A stretch of DNA of 64,000 nucleotides from Amphirosellinia nigrospora (taxonomy: Eukaryota > Ascomycota > Sordariomycetes > Xylariales > Xylariaceae), in the NCBI GenBank assembly GCA_004123355.1, contig SCHM01000001.1, positions 12,472,193-12,536,192 on the forward strand, written 5' to 3'. The position numbers were made by a program, and so were the translations under genes. The notes beneath the pieces were generated by a model that did no database searches, had not been told where the DNA came from, and saw only the letters and a program-made list of their open reading frames with translations. Below are positions 1 through 13,336 of this stretch, piece by piece; the first letter of the stretch is position 1, and the number at the start of each line of letters is the position of its first letter.

Positions 1-2192
1 TAGTGAACGCCTCACTATTTCGTCTATTCTAAACACCTGTTTTCGGTCGCTTTGATGTGGCGAACATGTGGTTCATGCTAAGGGGGCAGTGTTTATTATA
101 TTCAACTACTCCGTACGCTTTCTGAATTCCGCCTTCATTGGTATGGATCGGCTTCGGACATAATACCTAAGGAGTATTAGTAGCCTTCAAAGTTTAAAGC
201 TAAATACCCTCTACACTCATTGCCGCATAGTCGCGAACGCGCTCGGCAACCTACGTCAATACCCAAATAAATCTAGGCTCACAGTTTCTCAGAACCCTCT
301 CGTTTTTCATTGGTATACTCTACACTATCTCTCAGAAAGTCTTGGATTCTGCTGCCCACCACAATTCTTGTGTACAAAGAACCCCTTGGACTGATGAAGA
401 AGCGATCGCGGGGTTAGCCTTATACCCATCTAGCAGTCAAACGGTTTTTCTTGGCGACTTGGATTATTAGAGCATAGCCAGGTATTATAGATAACTAGTG
501 TACTACCCCCGCGTACCAACCTCACGAGGCAAAGGATCTTAAGTGGAGGACGCAAGGGCCCATGCTCCAAGGGGACTTGACCCTGAATTAATTCGAGGCC
601 GCGGTTATCTACACTGTACTCTACGCCAAAAAGCGATTAGAGTATTGGCTCGGTTAGAAGGGCCCATGGGGACGGATTCCTGGTCTGTCACAGAGTCACA
701 AAACTGCAAGGCAGCGTACACTACACCAATCTCAAATACATCTATACTACTCTACGCCTTCCACATTTTTGGCTCCCTACTCGTGTCAGACCAGGTTTCC
801 TGAGCCGGTTGGGCCCCAGTGTCCCTGCTGGTGGGAATGGATGCGGATTGATGTCAACGGCCGCTGACTTTGGACGGACCTAGACGTACAAGTTTGCCCT
901 AGGACCCTGGGCTTCGTAAAACCGAACGGCGATTACACCCCACGTGCAGTCCTCTTGTCCTAAAAGAACCCCAGAGACGGTTCCAAGCCCAGTTCCCATT
1001 CCCCTTACGAAGTGCATAGGTAAATTGGCTATACCATGCACTATTAAGCTTTACATGATAATGATTATGCTCTCCTTTTCCTGGCATGGGGAACCGTAAT
1101 TTCCCAACAACTGCTGCATCTATCGCAAGATGATATCTCAATGCGTAGCGATGTCGGGATATGTAAGCGCCTATTGCTGTGGTAAATGGGGTGTGACTGT
1201 AGTGCGCTCATGATACGTCGCCCCCGGCGTTGTTGGTCATAAACCAGACCCAAGGAGCTGGCCCCCAGATTGTGAAGCTGCTCTCCGTCACCGTCACATC
1301 GGTGTCATCAGCATGTTCGTGGAGAGGAACGATTCGGTCGGTAACCGTTCGTAATGTGACACCCCGCGTCTGCATGTAAATCCGACTACAGAAATGGTGA
1401 CGCTCATCCGAAGAGTCGTAGTATTCAATAGCGGGTGGGATATCCCGTGGTTTTCGTTCCTGCGGCTCGATCACAGTGAATACTAGATCCGGCGTGCTCT
1501 GCAGAGACTGGCCCGAACTGTAACTAGGCGGCCTCACCTTGTATGCTCCAACTCTATATACAGGTGGCGTTATGTGATGCTTCATTATCAGAACCAACGA
1601 CTGCGATGATAGGCAGTCTGCTGCTCCTCGATGATGGGGCCGAAAAGGGGTTACCTACTCCAATTCTTCACACGAAGTGCTGTAAGTGACGATGAAACCG
1701 CTCGTCACACCTTCGGGTATCTACATTTCGAGGGGGCCAGAGACCGAGTCTAACTCACGAGGTTGCTTCGAGCTTTCTTCGCAGCGACCATGACACCTGG
1801 ATACCTCTGAAATCATCTTTCTTGAGAGATAGTTTACTCCACTAAGATAGATCAACATTTACATTAGTCTGAGGGTAAAGGCCTCTATGGTTTAATCCAG
1901 GCTCGCTTATTCACTATCTACGATTGTCTATATCATACTCAACAAAATTAGCTCTTGTCACGGATGCCTCGACTATGATATCGTTTTATCTACAGACATG
2001 CCAATCTTATGCCCCTTTAAACTCGAGGCTAACTAGTTTTTCAGGCCTGATAGACCTTGAAACACCCCACGACTTATCTCGCTTACTCTCTTCCAACTAG
2101 CCGGCACCTCAAAATGAGGCCGCGGCATTTGGGGCGTGTCTCGTACGGCACGACGCTCAAGGTCGGTGCCCAATCGAACGAGGCAAGACCAT
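1..2192. other. No supported gene, left edge
   Basis: I see no conserved domain or credible exon series in this stretch. The longest open frame is a 129-codon minus-strand ORF at 1208-1597 with a reasonably protein-like composition but no family I recognise. It is listed separately at low confidence. No repeat array, RNA gene or transposon signature was recognised. Confidence 0.5.
1208..1597 (-). CDS. Hypothetical protein, doubtful
   Basis: This is an uninterrupted 129-codon frame opening with ATG and ending in TGA. I do not recognise any domain. The predicted protein is polar, has no signal peptide or membrane segment, and contains one segment rich in aromatic residues near the C-terminus (an IWGPAPWVWF stretch). 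It stands alone in about 2 kb of otherwise featureless DNA, and its codon use is not clearly biased. It could be a lineage-specific gene, an exon of a larger gene, or a chance frame. Low confidence. Confidence 0.25.
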   Translation of the reverse strand: MVLIMKHHITPPVYRVGAYKVRPPSYSSGQSLQSTPDLVFTVIEPQERKPRDIPPAIEYYDSSDERHHFCSRIYMQTRGVTLRTVTDRIVPLHEHADDTDVTVTESSFTIWGPAPWVWFMTNNAGGDVS

Positions 2193-2642
2193 TCACACAG
2201 GCGACGTCATATTTGCCAAAACAACCCTATACCCATCTGGGTCCTCGAACGTGGCACCACAACGCTCCCAGTAGGGATTAAAGCTCTTGACAGGTTCGAA
2301 GCCCGCACCCTTCATGCGGTCTACGGCGCCTCGGTACTGCGTCTCGTCTGGCAGGTAGAAGACTAGCAAGTTGTCCGGTGTCGGGGCACGACCCGCGCGG
2401 TGGGAGACGTGTTGCGTGAATTCGAGGTGGTAGCCCGAGGGCGAGGCCGAGGGTGAAGACAGAGGCATGCTTAGTAGCACGCCGTCGAAACCCTCGTGGC
2501 CGCTGAATGAAATCTTCACTTCGAATCCTAGCCCGTCGACGTAGAAGGCGAGCAGGGAGCTGATCGAGTCAGTTGGCCTGGCGATGCGGAGGTGCGCTTG
2601 CGCCGAGGAAAGCGGGTTCTTTGACGCGGCGTCGGACATCAT
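2193..2642 (-). CDS. VOC/glyoxalase-fold family protein
   Basis: This single-exon frame of 149 residues looks complete. It has the vicinal-oxygen-chelate (glyoxalase/bleomycin-resistance) pattern. An N-terminal AHLRIARPT strand carries a possible first metal-ligand His near residue 17. A FYVDGLGF helix turn follows, then a middle HLEFTQH strand, and a C-terminal FEDPDGYRVVLAN strand holding the usual last ligand Glu. The layout resembles YycE-like VOC proteins of unknown substrate, which are normally 130-150 residues, so length fits. No targeting signal is visible, so the protein is probably cytosolic. The start could be either of two adjacent Met codons. It is isolated from other genes, with about 2 kb of unassigned DNA on each side. 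The fold assignment is firm, but substrate and reaction cannot be inferred. Confidence 0.8.
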   Translation of the reverse strand: MMSDAASKNPLSSAQAHLRIARPTDSISSLLAFYVDGLGFEVKISFSGHEGFDGVLLSMPLSSPSASPSGYHLEFTQHVSHRAGRAPTPDNLLVFYLPDETQYRGAVDRMKGAGFEPVKSFNPYWERCGATFEDPDGYRVVLANMTSPV

Positions 2643-4659
2643 GCCAGTGCTCGCCTTTTGGTTCCTAGAGGGGAGCTAGCGTATTAACTAATGGAGGCAA
2701 CGATGCGTAGAATGTAGCTTTAAATGTGGTTGACGGGTGCTAGTATGTGAGGCTGAGAGGGGATAAGTTTGTCGGGGTCAGCTCAAGCTGGACTAGTGAC
2801 TCTAAATCCGCAGTGCATATTTGATCTCACTCAACCGCAATTAGTAGCAAGATGATCACCGACTTCTCTACAAACAAATTCAGCAATTAATTATTGCAGC
2901 GTGGGAAAAATGCTGTTAGAGACACCGATTGAACACATAACAACTTGGGAACAATGTCTTACAATTAGGGAAATATGGAAGTAATAACACCGTTTAGGAC
3001 GACGTGCAAATGAATTGGACACCAAAGAGTCTTTACAGTAGATAGTATAGTTTCGAATACGATAGAACCTGACCAAATTCTGGTCTAATACAAGGCCTAT
3101 CTATTTTCGTTCTGCTCAATGGCTTTTAAGACCTACGTGACATGTGTACAATATCTCGAGCTCCTATCCCGACCTTGAAAGCAAAACGCCACCTCGTAGA
3201 ATACTATGCAGCCCCTATGACGATTTCCCACTTGATGCTGTCAAAGCCATGACTCGCTGTGCATAAGTAGCGCCCTATGGCGTTGCGGCTTTACTGTGCG
3301 CACGCCATTGAGTTGAAGTTGGTTTCTGGTCCGTTTCCTAGTCACCCCGCGACCAGCCTAGACGATACGAGAATTGGCAGACATGTCAGACAAGCTCCGT
3401 GTAGATCTTGACATGAAAGACGCCAAATGCGGGTGCGGAATCGTTTCCTTTTTTGAGCACATAGAAACGACGGTTGATTATTTAGAGTTGGCACTATCTC
3501 TCGGGATCGGGGGTGAACCTTGGGACGATACAGCTCAATCCGATCGATCAATGAACTGCAGTTCTGTACCCACCTAACTTGAGTTTGCGACGATGCAGGA
3601 GGTGCGGGCGCTGATCTCGAGAGGCTGAGTACCGAAACATCGGTATGGCCTTGATATACAAGGTATCTGGCCTCGAGTGTTGGACCATCTGTTAAGAATA
3701 CCTCCTCTATTTAGAGACTCATACAGAAGTTCACGCACAAGATACTAGCTGTCTGATATCTTAATACGCATACGCTTCGTCGTTTGAAGTAGGAGGCTTG
3801 CGGTGCACAGACTCTGTAGCGTAGTGCCTATGTCGATCGTGAGGCTAACTTTCAGCTCAAGCGATCCACCCCTTGGCATCTAGTAATGAACTCTTCTTTC
3901 TCCTTAGTGTAGACCTATCCGTTCCAATCCCACGATGCTGGTACCTGGTGTTTCATGTTTTGCAGTCGGTAGCTCTAGTTGACTTGGCTGTGCTACGAAA
4001 CAAATGCACTACTAAAGTAGGTAGGTCGATTAGTGTACTGGCAAGAAGGGGGGTTGTGACAGAGATGCATATACTAACTAGGTAGCTAGCATGGGGTCGA
4101 AACGAACTACATGTCAGGCCTATTTTGGTAACTCTATAGAATCTTTCGAACGAGATTCTACGGGCTCGATACTATAATAACTGATTGTGTGGGCGGCAAA
4201 ACGGGGCACTCGGCGATGGCCTCATTTGAAGCAAATAAGAGATAAAACCGCGCCTATCGAGTCAACAACTGAGCACAGCTGGCTGCCAGTTGAGAGACTT
4301 CTCCATACTACCGATAGTATATGGAAATTGTAAGCTTCTGTTAGGTGCTTTAATAATGGGTAATTGTGACGGTTTGCGACGGCAATAGTTGTACGGCTAG
4401 CATTACTAGCTTGATTCGGTAGGTAATAACGGAGAAGTGAAGCGAAAAATACAAAATACACACATTCGCTGAATGAGACTGCTGAACGCACATCGCCGTT
4501 TCTATGCGGGGCAGTGGCAGCATCACCAAGAGCAGCGTGCTGTTCTTCAGGTCCATTCAAATCACCCTTCGTAGTGCATCATTCCCTTCGTCATCACCAC
4601 CATCATCGTTGACACATCTGCGAGGTTTTGGTTGCCGTTACAGTCACATCTACACAAAA
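2643..4659. other. Intergenic, between VOC gene and aminopeptidase
   Basis: Divergent intergenic region of about 2 kb. Only short frames occur (under 115 codons) and none matches a family I know. The last 150 bases contain a pyrimidine-rich leader just before the aminopeptidase start at 4660. An in-frame ATG at 4504 could extend that protein, but conservation only begins at 4660. Confidence 0.5.
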
Positions 4660-6800
4660 ATGGCACCACGCGATCCCAATACCCTCGCCAACTACGGCGA
4701 GTGGCTCACCAAGCACACCACCGTGAACTTCAAGGTGAACTTTGAGAAGCAGCGTCTCGAAGGATCTGTGCTGCTCGAGCTGGAGTCGTTGACTGACAAG
4801 AAGAGTCAAGAAGTCATCCTTGGTGTGTGATACTCTCTTGTCCCTCTATACTTGCGTTGTGGCCCTGGAGCAAGGGAAATGGTATCATTTTCTACCCGAG
4901 CTAGCATAGAATTCGCAAACTATTTGGTTTAAAAGAAATGTATTGACGTTAGGAAAGATACGAATCACTTGTCTGTATTGTCAGTCAAGTCCGATTCTGC
5001 GGATCTACAGTGGACTCTCAAAGATCAAGTTGCGCCTTATGGCTCGCCGCTTCATGTCTCTGTACCTGAGGGTGTGTCGCAAGGTAGCGTTCTCAAACTG
5101 AACATTGCGCTTGAGACCACTAAAGACTGTGTCGGCCTTCAATGGATGACGCCCGCGCAGACTGGCAACAAGAAGCATCCTTACGTCTACTCACAATGTC
5201 AGGCTATCTTGGCCCGTTCTATCTTCCCGTGTCAGGACACCCCTGACGTCAAATCCACCTTCACTTTTAACATCACCTCGCCGCTGCCTGTAGTTGCAAG
5301 CGGTGTGCCCGTGCCATCAAATGCCCAAGGGGAAGGGGATAAACTCTTCCAATTTGAACAGAAGGTTCCTATTCCCTCCTACCTCTTCGCCCTAGCATCT
5401 GGAGACCTCGAGACGGCCCCTATTGGTAAGCGCTCTGTCGTGGCCACCGGGCCCGAGGCGTTGAAGGAAGCTAAGTGGGAGCTGGAGAGCGATATGGACA
5501 AGTTCCTCGAAGTCGCGGAAAAGCTCGTCTTTGATTTGGGGACAGTACAATGTTCTGGTGTTGCCGCCTAGCTTCGCTTACGGTGGAATGGAGAACCCCA
5601 TATTCACATTCGCGACGCCTACTATCATCAGTGGTGATCGTCAGAACGTCGATGTCATTGCTCACGAGCTCAGTCATAGCTGGAGCGGTAATCTAGTTGG
5701 CTGTGCCTCATGGGAACATTTCTGGCTCAATGAAGGGTTAGACCCCCTCTGTGCTTTGAAAACCACTCAACTTTTGCTAACCGAGTTATAACAGCTGGAC
5801 CACATATCTTGAGCGTCGTATTGGTGCTGCTATTCAGTACGTATCTCGAGTGCTCTTGTTGTGACCGTTTGACGTTGAATTTTTAACAGCGGTGCGCCAC
5901 AATTCGGACTCAGTGCGCGGGAAAGCGCTTGGTAAGTATGCCAGCATGCGTACTATGCAAATTAAGCTCACAAGAGGACTCCGTCGCGCTGTTTGCGCAG
6001 ACCACGAATTCACTAAACTCATCATCAATCACAAGGGTGTCGATCCCGAGGATGCATTCAGCACAATCCCTTACGAGAAGGGTTTCCACTTCCTCTATTA
6101 TCTTGAGACTAGTTGGGCGAGAGCACTTTGACAAGTTTATCCCCCACTACTTCAAGACTTGGGCACGGAAATCCCTGGACTCTTTCCAGTTCAAGCAGAC
6201 TTTCTTGGATTTCTTCAACAACTATGGCAATGATGAGATTAAGCAGAAGATTGCCACTATCCCATGGGAAGAGCGGTTCTACACACGGCTTGCCGCCCAA
6301 GCCAGAGTTTAACACGGCTTACGTCGATAGCTGTCTAGCGCTCGCCGAGAAGTGGAAGCAAGCTGTAAGTGTTTGACCTCTTGATGCGTCGAGGACTTGC
6401 ACTGACGAAAAAAAAACACTAGGACTACCAACCTAATCCCAAGGACCTAGAATCGTTCACCGCGAACCAGATCCTTGTCTTCCTACAGACTGTTCAAAAT
6501 TTCCCATCGGCCCTCAGCGCCGAGCGATCTCACCTTCTGGGCACTACTTACAACATCAGCTCATCCAAGAACGTCGAACTGAAGGCAGCATACTACCTCA
6601 TCGCCCTCAATGCGGGAGACAAGTCGGAAATTTCGGGTGTGGTTGAGCTCCTGGGTTCCGTGGGCCGAATGAAGTATGTCCGACCGCTCTACAGAAAGCT
6701 CAATGAGCTCGATAGGGACCTCGCAGTGAAGACGTTTAAGGATAATAAAGACTTTTACCCCTCGACGACAAAGGGCCAACTTGAGAAGGATCTGGGTTGA
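4660..6800 (+). CDS. LAP2: Leukotriene A4 hydrolase-like M1 aminopeptidase
   Basis: Bifunctional zinc aminopeptidase and epoxide hydrolase of the M1 family, orthologous to yeast Lap2 and human LTA4H; cytosolic or nuclear. The signature [14 protein letters not shown] exopeptidase motif is followed by the zinc site HELSH with the third ligand Glu in LNEG 18 residues on. The C-terminal helical domain ends in KDLG. Splicing inferred from GT-AG and frame: exons 4660-4822, 4958-5736, 5795-5836, 5890-5931, 5975-6364 and 6423-6800; the first junction restores the conserved ILDTNHLSV. Total is about 600 residues, the usual family length. The conserved protein jumps frame near 5536, 5996, 6107 and 6288, each by one or two missing bases (for example GAGAGA reduced to GAGA). 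The 43-base exon at 5890 is also a poor match. I favour sequence error over decay. Confidence 0.9.
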
Positions 6801-7970
6801 AGTAGGTTACTCACTAGTACAAAGTATTAAAGGGGTGCATCTTTATACATGCCCTCGATACTACGTAGTGTAGGGTAGAGTTGAAAATAACACCTCTGAC
6901 TCGTGAGTGGCCGACCGAACATGATCATTTGATTCTGACTCTCGGCCGATGTCAAAGATGCAGCCAATCAAGTCAATTCCTCGCTTACTTTACTTGAAGA
7001 TGTTTTTGTTTCACTCTGGAACTGAGGGTTGCATCGAGATGAACGGAACGCAACAACAGGTAAGGGGAGTCGATGTGGCAGTTGGTGTCAATACTACGTC
7101 ACCTGGCGAACAGCCAAATAGAAGCAGGAACAGGGAAATAACACGTGAATCTCGGTCGCAGCGCATGCCTACCTACCTGGTAAGTTGTAAGTTGTAGTGG
7201 GCTGTACCTCCTCAACTAGGCATAGCCCGCAGCGGGAAAATAACGAGCGCCTATCCTATCTGTCCCATACTATGCCCAAGTCGCGATCGCGTCTCTCCGC
7301 CGAGCTTTGTTCTGATTTCCATTGTTCATTTGTACACACGCTGCAGACGAAATTCCTAACCCCGGCCCCATCGCCGACCGAGCTAGCCCACGACTACTGT
7401 AAACACTCACCGCATTCCCGACAACCGCCAACTACTATAGCGAAGAATCACATCGTGTATCTTGCCCCGGCTCGGGTACAAGGTCTGGCGCTTTGCAGCA
7501 CACCGCATAGTTACTTATTTTGGATAGGTGGCTGTGGCTGCCTTGCCTCGCCTTGGTCTGCTGCCCCTTGCCGACCGCCCCTTGACCCTGCCGACGCCTT
7601 TCCGATATACCGTAAACCGTAGCCTCGCGCTTCAAGATTCAAGAAATAGATCCCCACCGCCACGAAACGCCACCATACCCGCCTCGAGACGCCGTGGACA
7701 AGGCGGGATGACGAGGGCGAGCGCTGATGCGCCTGGAGTTTCTTTGACTTTTTGGGTGGACAGACTTTGGTATTGCGACCGACGCCCTTTTCCTCTTTTA
7801 CCAGGCGACTATATACCAGCGAGGGCCAGAACCCCCGTTGTACGACACTATTTTGACGATATTCCTTCGCATGTTACTCCGATACGTCCTACCTGTCGCA
7901 TTCGCGATCTCCCATTACTTTTGATCAAGTAGTTATAGACTCGAGGGGCCGGCCCTCTTACCTGCCCGTC
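6801..7970. other. Intergenic/leader upstream of kinesin-3
   Basis: About 1.2 kb between two forward genes. It contains two overlapping open frames (7197-7622 and 7528-7932) with no recognisable domain. The second half is C/T-rich, as in many fungal promoters and 5' leaders, so I read these frames as non-coding leader or possible upstream ORFs of the kinesin gene. Confidence 0.5.
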
Positions 7971-10900
7971 ATGCCGCCTGCTGGGGTGGAAACATTAAGG
8001 TGGTGGTGAGATGTCGTCCGTTCAATAGTCGAGGTATGTTATTCAATCATCTCGGTCCTTAAGCATACCATGGAGCTGGGCAGATCCTCGTTATGCGGGG
8101 TTGGTTCTTTAGCTGACGAGGATGATAGAAATCGATCGGGGGGCAAAATGTATTGTAGAGATGAAGAATAATCAGACGGTCCTTAGTGTGCCGTCCGACG
8201 GAGCGCATAGTGGCAAGGGGGCGAAAGATCTAGCTCCGAAGGCCTTCGCCTTTGACAGGTCCTACTGGTCTTTCGATAAGAGTGATCCGAGCTATGCTGG
8301 TCAAGAAAACCTTCACGATGATCTTGGAAAGCCTCTCCTGGACAATGCTTTTCAGGGTTACAACAACTGTATTTTTGCCTATGGTCAAACTGGTTCCGGA
8401 AAATCATACTCGATGATGGGTTATGGTAAGGAGCACGGTATTATTCCCAAGATTTGCCAGGATATGTTCGAGAGGATCGGTGGACTGCAACAAGACAAGA
8501 ACACCAGATGTACCGTCGAGGTTTCCTATCTTGAAATCTACAACGAGAGAGTCCGAGATCTCTTGAACCCGGCCACGAAAGGCAACCTGAAGGTTCGAGA
8601 GCACCCTTCCACTGGCCCTTACGTAGAGGACTTGGCGAAACTGGTAGTCGGCAGTTTCCAGGAGATCGAGAACTTGATGGACGAAGGAAACAAAGCAAGA
8701 ACGGTTGCAGCTACAAACATGAACGAGACGTCCAGTCGAAGTCACGCTGTTTTCACTTTGATTCTGACACAAAAGTCGTTCGACACAGACACCAAGATGG
8801 AATTAGAAAAGCAGGCGAAAATTAGTCTGGTCGATCTTGCAGGTTCGGAAAGAGCCACGTCCACAGGTGCCACTGGTGCTCGACTCAAGGAAGGTGCCGA
8901 GATCAATAGGTCACTCTCAACTCTCGGTCGTGTGATAGCAGCGCTGGCCGATCTCTCCACGGAAAGAAGAAGAAAGGCGCTGGAGGGACTGTTCCATACC
9001 GAGACAGTGTCTTAACATGGCTCCTCAAGGACTCGTTGGGTGGTAACAGTATGACGGCTATGATTGCGGCTATTAGTCCCGCTGATATCAACTACGACGA
9101 GACTCTGAGCACCCTGCGATATGCGGACTCCGCTAAGCGAATCAAGAACCACGCTGTCATCAACGAAGATGCTAATGCTCGCATGATAAGAGAGTTGAAG
9201 GAAGAACTCTCCCTACTGCGAAGCAAACTTGGGGTGGAGCTGTTGGGGGTGTTGGTGGCGCTGGTCCTGTGCCGCCTGAAGAAGTGTATGCTGAAGGTAC
9301 GCCTCTGGAGAAACAGATTGTCAGCATCACGCAGGCCGATGGCAGTGTCAAGAAGGTTTCCAAAGCCGAGATTGCCGAGCAGCTCAGCCAGAGCGAGAAG
9401 CTGTTAACGGATCTCAACCAGACCTGGGAAGAGAAACTGCTGAAAACTGAAGAGATTCACAAGAACGTGAGGCCGCGTTGGAGGAGCTTGGGATTAGCAT
9501 TGAGAAAGGTTTTATTGATTGCATACGCCGAAGAAGATGCCACATTTGGTCAATTTGTCAGACGACCCATTGCTAGCAGAGTGTCTGGTTTACAATCTCA
9601 AGCCTGGACAGACGACAGTTGGGAACGTGGATTCTAACGCCGAACACCAAGCCAACATACGTCTCAACGCACTCGGATTCTTCATAATCATTGTACCTTT
9701 GATAATGCTATGGACGGCACCGTTACGATAACGCCGAGCGAGGGTGCGTCGATCATGGTCAATGGAAGGCGCATTACGGAACCAACACGGTTGCATTCCG
9801 GATATCGAGTGATCCTCGGAGACTTTCATATCTTCAGATTCAACCATCCTATGGAAGCTAAGGCGGAGCGAGATGAGAACAGACAAAGTCTACTCCGTCA
9901 GTCCATAACGGCTAACCAACTACAAAGCTTATCACCTCGTCTTGGCCACGAACGATCCAGAGCAAAGCTGGATCAGATTTGGTGATAGTCGACCCGATTC
10001 ACCTGCGCCTACCCGAGAAGGGGAGATTCGGATTGGTCATTTGCGAGGCGAGAAGCTGCTGGAGCGATTCTAGGCACGGATAAGAATCTTCAAAGCTTAA
10101 CAGATGAAGAGTTGAATGCACTGTTTGAAGATGTCCAGCGTGCCAGCTGAGCGTGTTAACGAGCGCGAGGGCGATGAGGACGCGGAATCAAATCTATCAT
10201 ACGCGGTCCGTGAAAAGTACATGTCAACAGGGACACTCGACAATTTTTCTCTCGACACGGCACAACCATGCCTTCTACTCCCAAAACTGGCGAATCTGAT
10301 GAACGGCTCAGAGAGATTCGAGAGACCATGCATCTCAGTTGGAAAAACAGAAAGAAGAGTATCAAGACCAGCTCAAGAGTGCCGGCTGCGAACGTAGAAG
10401 TCGAGGAAATCAAGAAAGAGAAAGAGCGAATGGAAGAGACCCTAGTTCAGATCAAGACAGATATGGAAAAACAGCTAGCAGTCCAAAAGAAAATTCGAAG
10501 CCAAGATAGACAAGCTTGATCCACTCAAAGGCCAAAAGCCAACCCAAAGCTTTCGAGAGACGAGATTACAACGAGCCAAGAAGGTTGTTGAGCATTGGAA
10601 AGGCTGGCATTACGTGCAGATGGCTGAAGCTATCCTTCAACATGCGGCCTCTTTGAAAGAAGCACAGATTATGAGCCAGGAGCTAGAAGAAAATATCGTC
10701 TTCCAGTTTACAGTGGTAGATCAAGGTCATGCTCTTTGTTCTTCCTACGACATGGTTCTCAATGATGTGTCAAATGAGGACGATATTGCGCTTGAGCAGG
10801 CCCAGAAGCCTTGTGTGGGTGTCCGCGTGGTCGATTATAAGAATACGGTGGTTCACCTATGGAGCCTGGACAAACTCTATGATCGTGTCCGGCAAATGCG

Positions 10901-13336
10901 GCAAATGCATCAGTATCTCGACCAGCCGGAGTATTCTCAACATTTCAAGTTTGATAATCCATTTGTGGAGGCTTGCATGCCCGAATACTCTCTCGTCGGT
11001 GAGGTTGACGTTCCCTTGAAAGCTGTTTTCAATAGTCGAGTACAAGACTTTACATTAGATGTTTTATCGCCTTATACGTCGCATGTCATTGGCATTATCA
11101 AAGTTTCACTAGAACCTTCCAGTGCTCGCGCACCTACAAGTACTCTAAAGTATAACGTGGTCATGCATGATATGGTTGGCTTCGCCGAGCGAGAAGGAAC
11201 AGACGTACATGCCCAGCTGTTCATCCCAGGTGTATCAGAAAACGGCGTTACGACAACGCAAATGATTAAAGACTTCGACGAAGAGCCTATACGTTTTGAT
11301 AGCGTTCATAGTATGAGCGTTCCTCTGTTTGGGCCTCAAGAAGTCAACCTCAGGATCGCTATCTTCGCGAAGGTCACCGCAATGCACCTAGATAAGTTGC
11401 TTAGTTGGGACGAAATGCGTGACACGTCGCCTGGATCGGAAAACAAGCCCAAGGGTGCGCGTATCAACGAATCTCAGTTCTATACCACAGAAAAGCATGA
11501 TTTGTTAGCGCGAGTTCAAATTCTTGAAATGAACGAAGAGGGGAATACACACCAGTCGAGGCCACGCAAACTAGTGAGCTGGATGTCGGGACATTCCAAT
11601 TACACCAAGGCCTCCAGAGACGCATAGCCATCAACTTATCTCATAGCTCAGGTGATGCTTTACCATGGGAAGATGTTAGCTCGATGCGAGTCGGTCAGGT
11701 ACAGCTTGTAGATCAATCAGGAAAGGTTCCTGATATGGCTTCACCTACTCCAGATATCGCCTTAAGGCTTGGTGGCAAGCCAATCTTCCGCCAAAATGCG
11801 AACGGAACACGTAGTGCTACGATATCGGGGCACTGGGATTCTAGCTCGCACAATTCGCTCTTGTTAGATCGAGTTACTGCAGACAAGTACAAGGTTCAGA
11901 TGAAACTATCATGGGACATTATTTCAGACAACCTCGCAGAGCCAATGAGATTCTCCACCACTATCTATTGTCAAATTCTTGGAAGAACATACGTGCGTCA
12001 AGTTTCGATGCTTTCAGCTCTTTGGCAACACGTCCGGATTGTCCATTCCTCGACAACAATTTTCTCATTGGCGTTGAAGCCAGCCCCTATTAAGCATGCC
12101 GGTGACTTGTGGCGAATGAACAGCCAGCATGACTATGTGAAAGGCGAAGAAAGCCTCAGCAACTGGACTCCTAGAGGTATATCTCTGATTGGTGACTATA
12201 TCGCAGCGCGAAAAAAGAAACGGCGCATAGCTGAGATTGGAGCTGCACAGCTTTGGCTCAAGAAGATCGGTCTACCCGAGCCCAAAATCAAGCCAGCCGA
12301 GGCTGATGATCATTCTGAAGAGGAACTATCACCCATCAAGGCCCATGAGGACGACGATTCTATCCACGCCTTGCTTAATGACACACCAGAAACCTCACGA
12401 CCTTCAACCCCAAATAAATCAAATGAGGATGAAGCCCGAGAGTCAGGTGAGGAAGGTGAACACAAGCAAGAGAGTATAGAAGCCGAGGTTGAAGCTGGCG
12501 AAAATGCAGAGAGCACGGCGGTAGTAGAGAGCGCAGATGGCCCGAAAGGAACAGAGGGTGCGGAGAGCACTGACAGTCATAAGCCCGAAGAGGTCGTTGA
12601 GGAGAAGCCCCAGTCTGAATACAACGAGTCAGAGACTACAATCCTGACGAAGTGTATTGATTTGTGGAAGCGTTACCCTGATCCTACCTTCAATGTTTTG
12701 AGCCCAGCCAACACCCTACCCCCTACAAATGGCATAGCTCCGGAGTCGAACACACCGCCAAGACTAATCGCTACAGTCATTCGGGTGCCCAAAAACCCGT
12801 CTATTCTCAAGGGCGGCTACCTCCTCGTGCCCAGCAGCGATTCAACAAAATGGGTGAAGCGGTTTGTCGAACTTCGACGGCCATATATGCACATCCACAA
12901 CACTACTAATGGGGACGAAGTCGCCATTGTCAGCCTTCGCAACTCAAGGGTTGATAGTCAACCGGAGATACTGGCTCTTTTCGGTGGACATAATGACGGC
13001 TCGGGGGATGATACAGCAGCTGACGACAGCTCCGTAAGTAGTTTTCAGCCTAGTCATCGTCGGACGGGCTCGGGGCGACTCATCTCTTCCATCTGGGGTG
13101 GCAGCCAGACCTCAACAGGTCCCGGTCTCGGCGGGCTGAGTGAGCGTCTACAAGCAGGTGTATTTGCGGTTTACGGGACCGACAACACATGGCTCTTCGC
13201 GGCTCGCAATGAACGAGATAAGCTGGATTGGATTCTCCGCATCGACCAAAGCTATTACTCAGGTAGTGCCAGTGCCAGCGCCACCGGTAGCGGAGCCGTG
13301 AGCCCGCAACCCAGGCATCACGCCTTTGGTAATTAA
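7971..13336 (+). CDS. uncA: Kinesin-3 motor (Unc-104/KIF1 family)
   Basis: Plus-end microtubule motor that moves early endosomes and vesicles in filamentous fungi. The start at 7971 reads [21 protein letters not shown] once one missing G is allowed for. One intron (8034-8128) follows, restoring EIDRGAKC. Domains in order: motor with P-loop GQTGSGKS, switch I SSRSHAVF and switch [10 protein letters not shown]; neck and short coiled coils; an FHA domain at about 9540-9850; a central KIF1B-like region (10600-12200); an acidic linker (12300-12650); and a C-terminal PH domain at about 12770-13250, which binds phosphoinositide cargo membranes. The span gives about 1,750 residues, in the expected range. 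At least ten one-base frame jumps break the reading (for example near 7985, 8960, 9233, 9468, 9510 and 9683), mostly G or C runs one base short. An essential gene being this damaged argues for sequencing error. Confidence 0.92.

Noticed and set aside
7197-7932. Two overlapping plus frames upstream of kinesin
   Set aside because: No domain, pyrimidine-rich leader composition, and they stop before the kinesin start. Possible uORFs at most.
4660-13336. Idea that the aminopeptidase and kinesin are pseudogenes
   Set aside because: Catalytic motifs are intact, breaks are single-base homopolymer losses, and the same pattern occurs in every conserved gene in the window.
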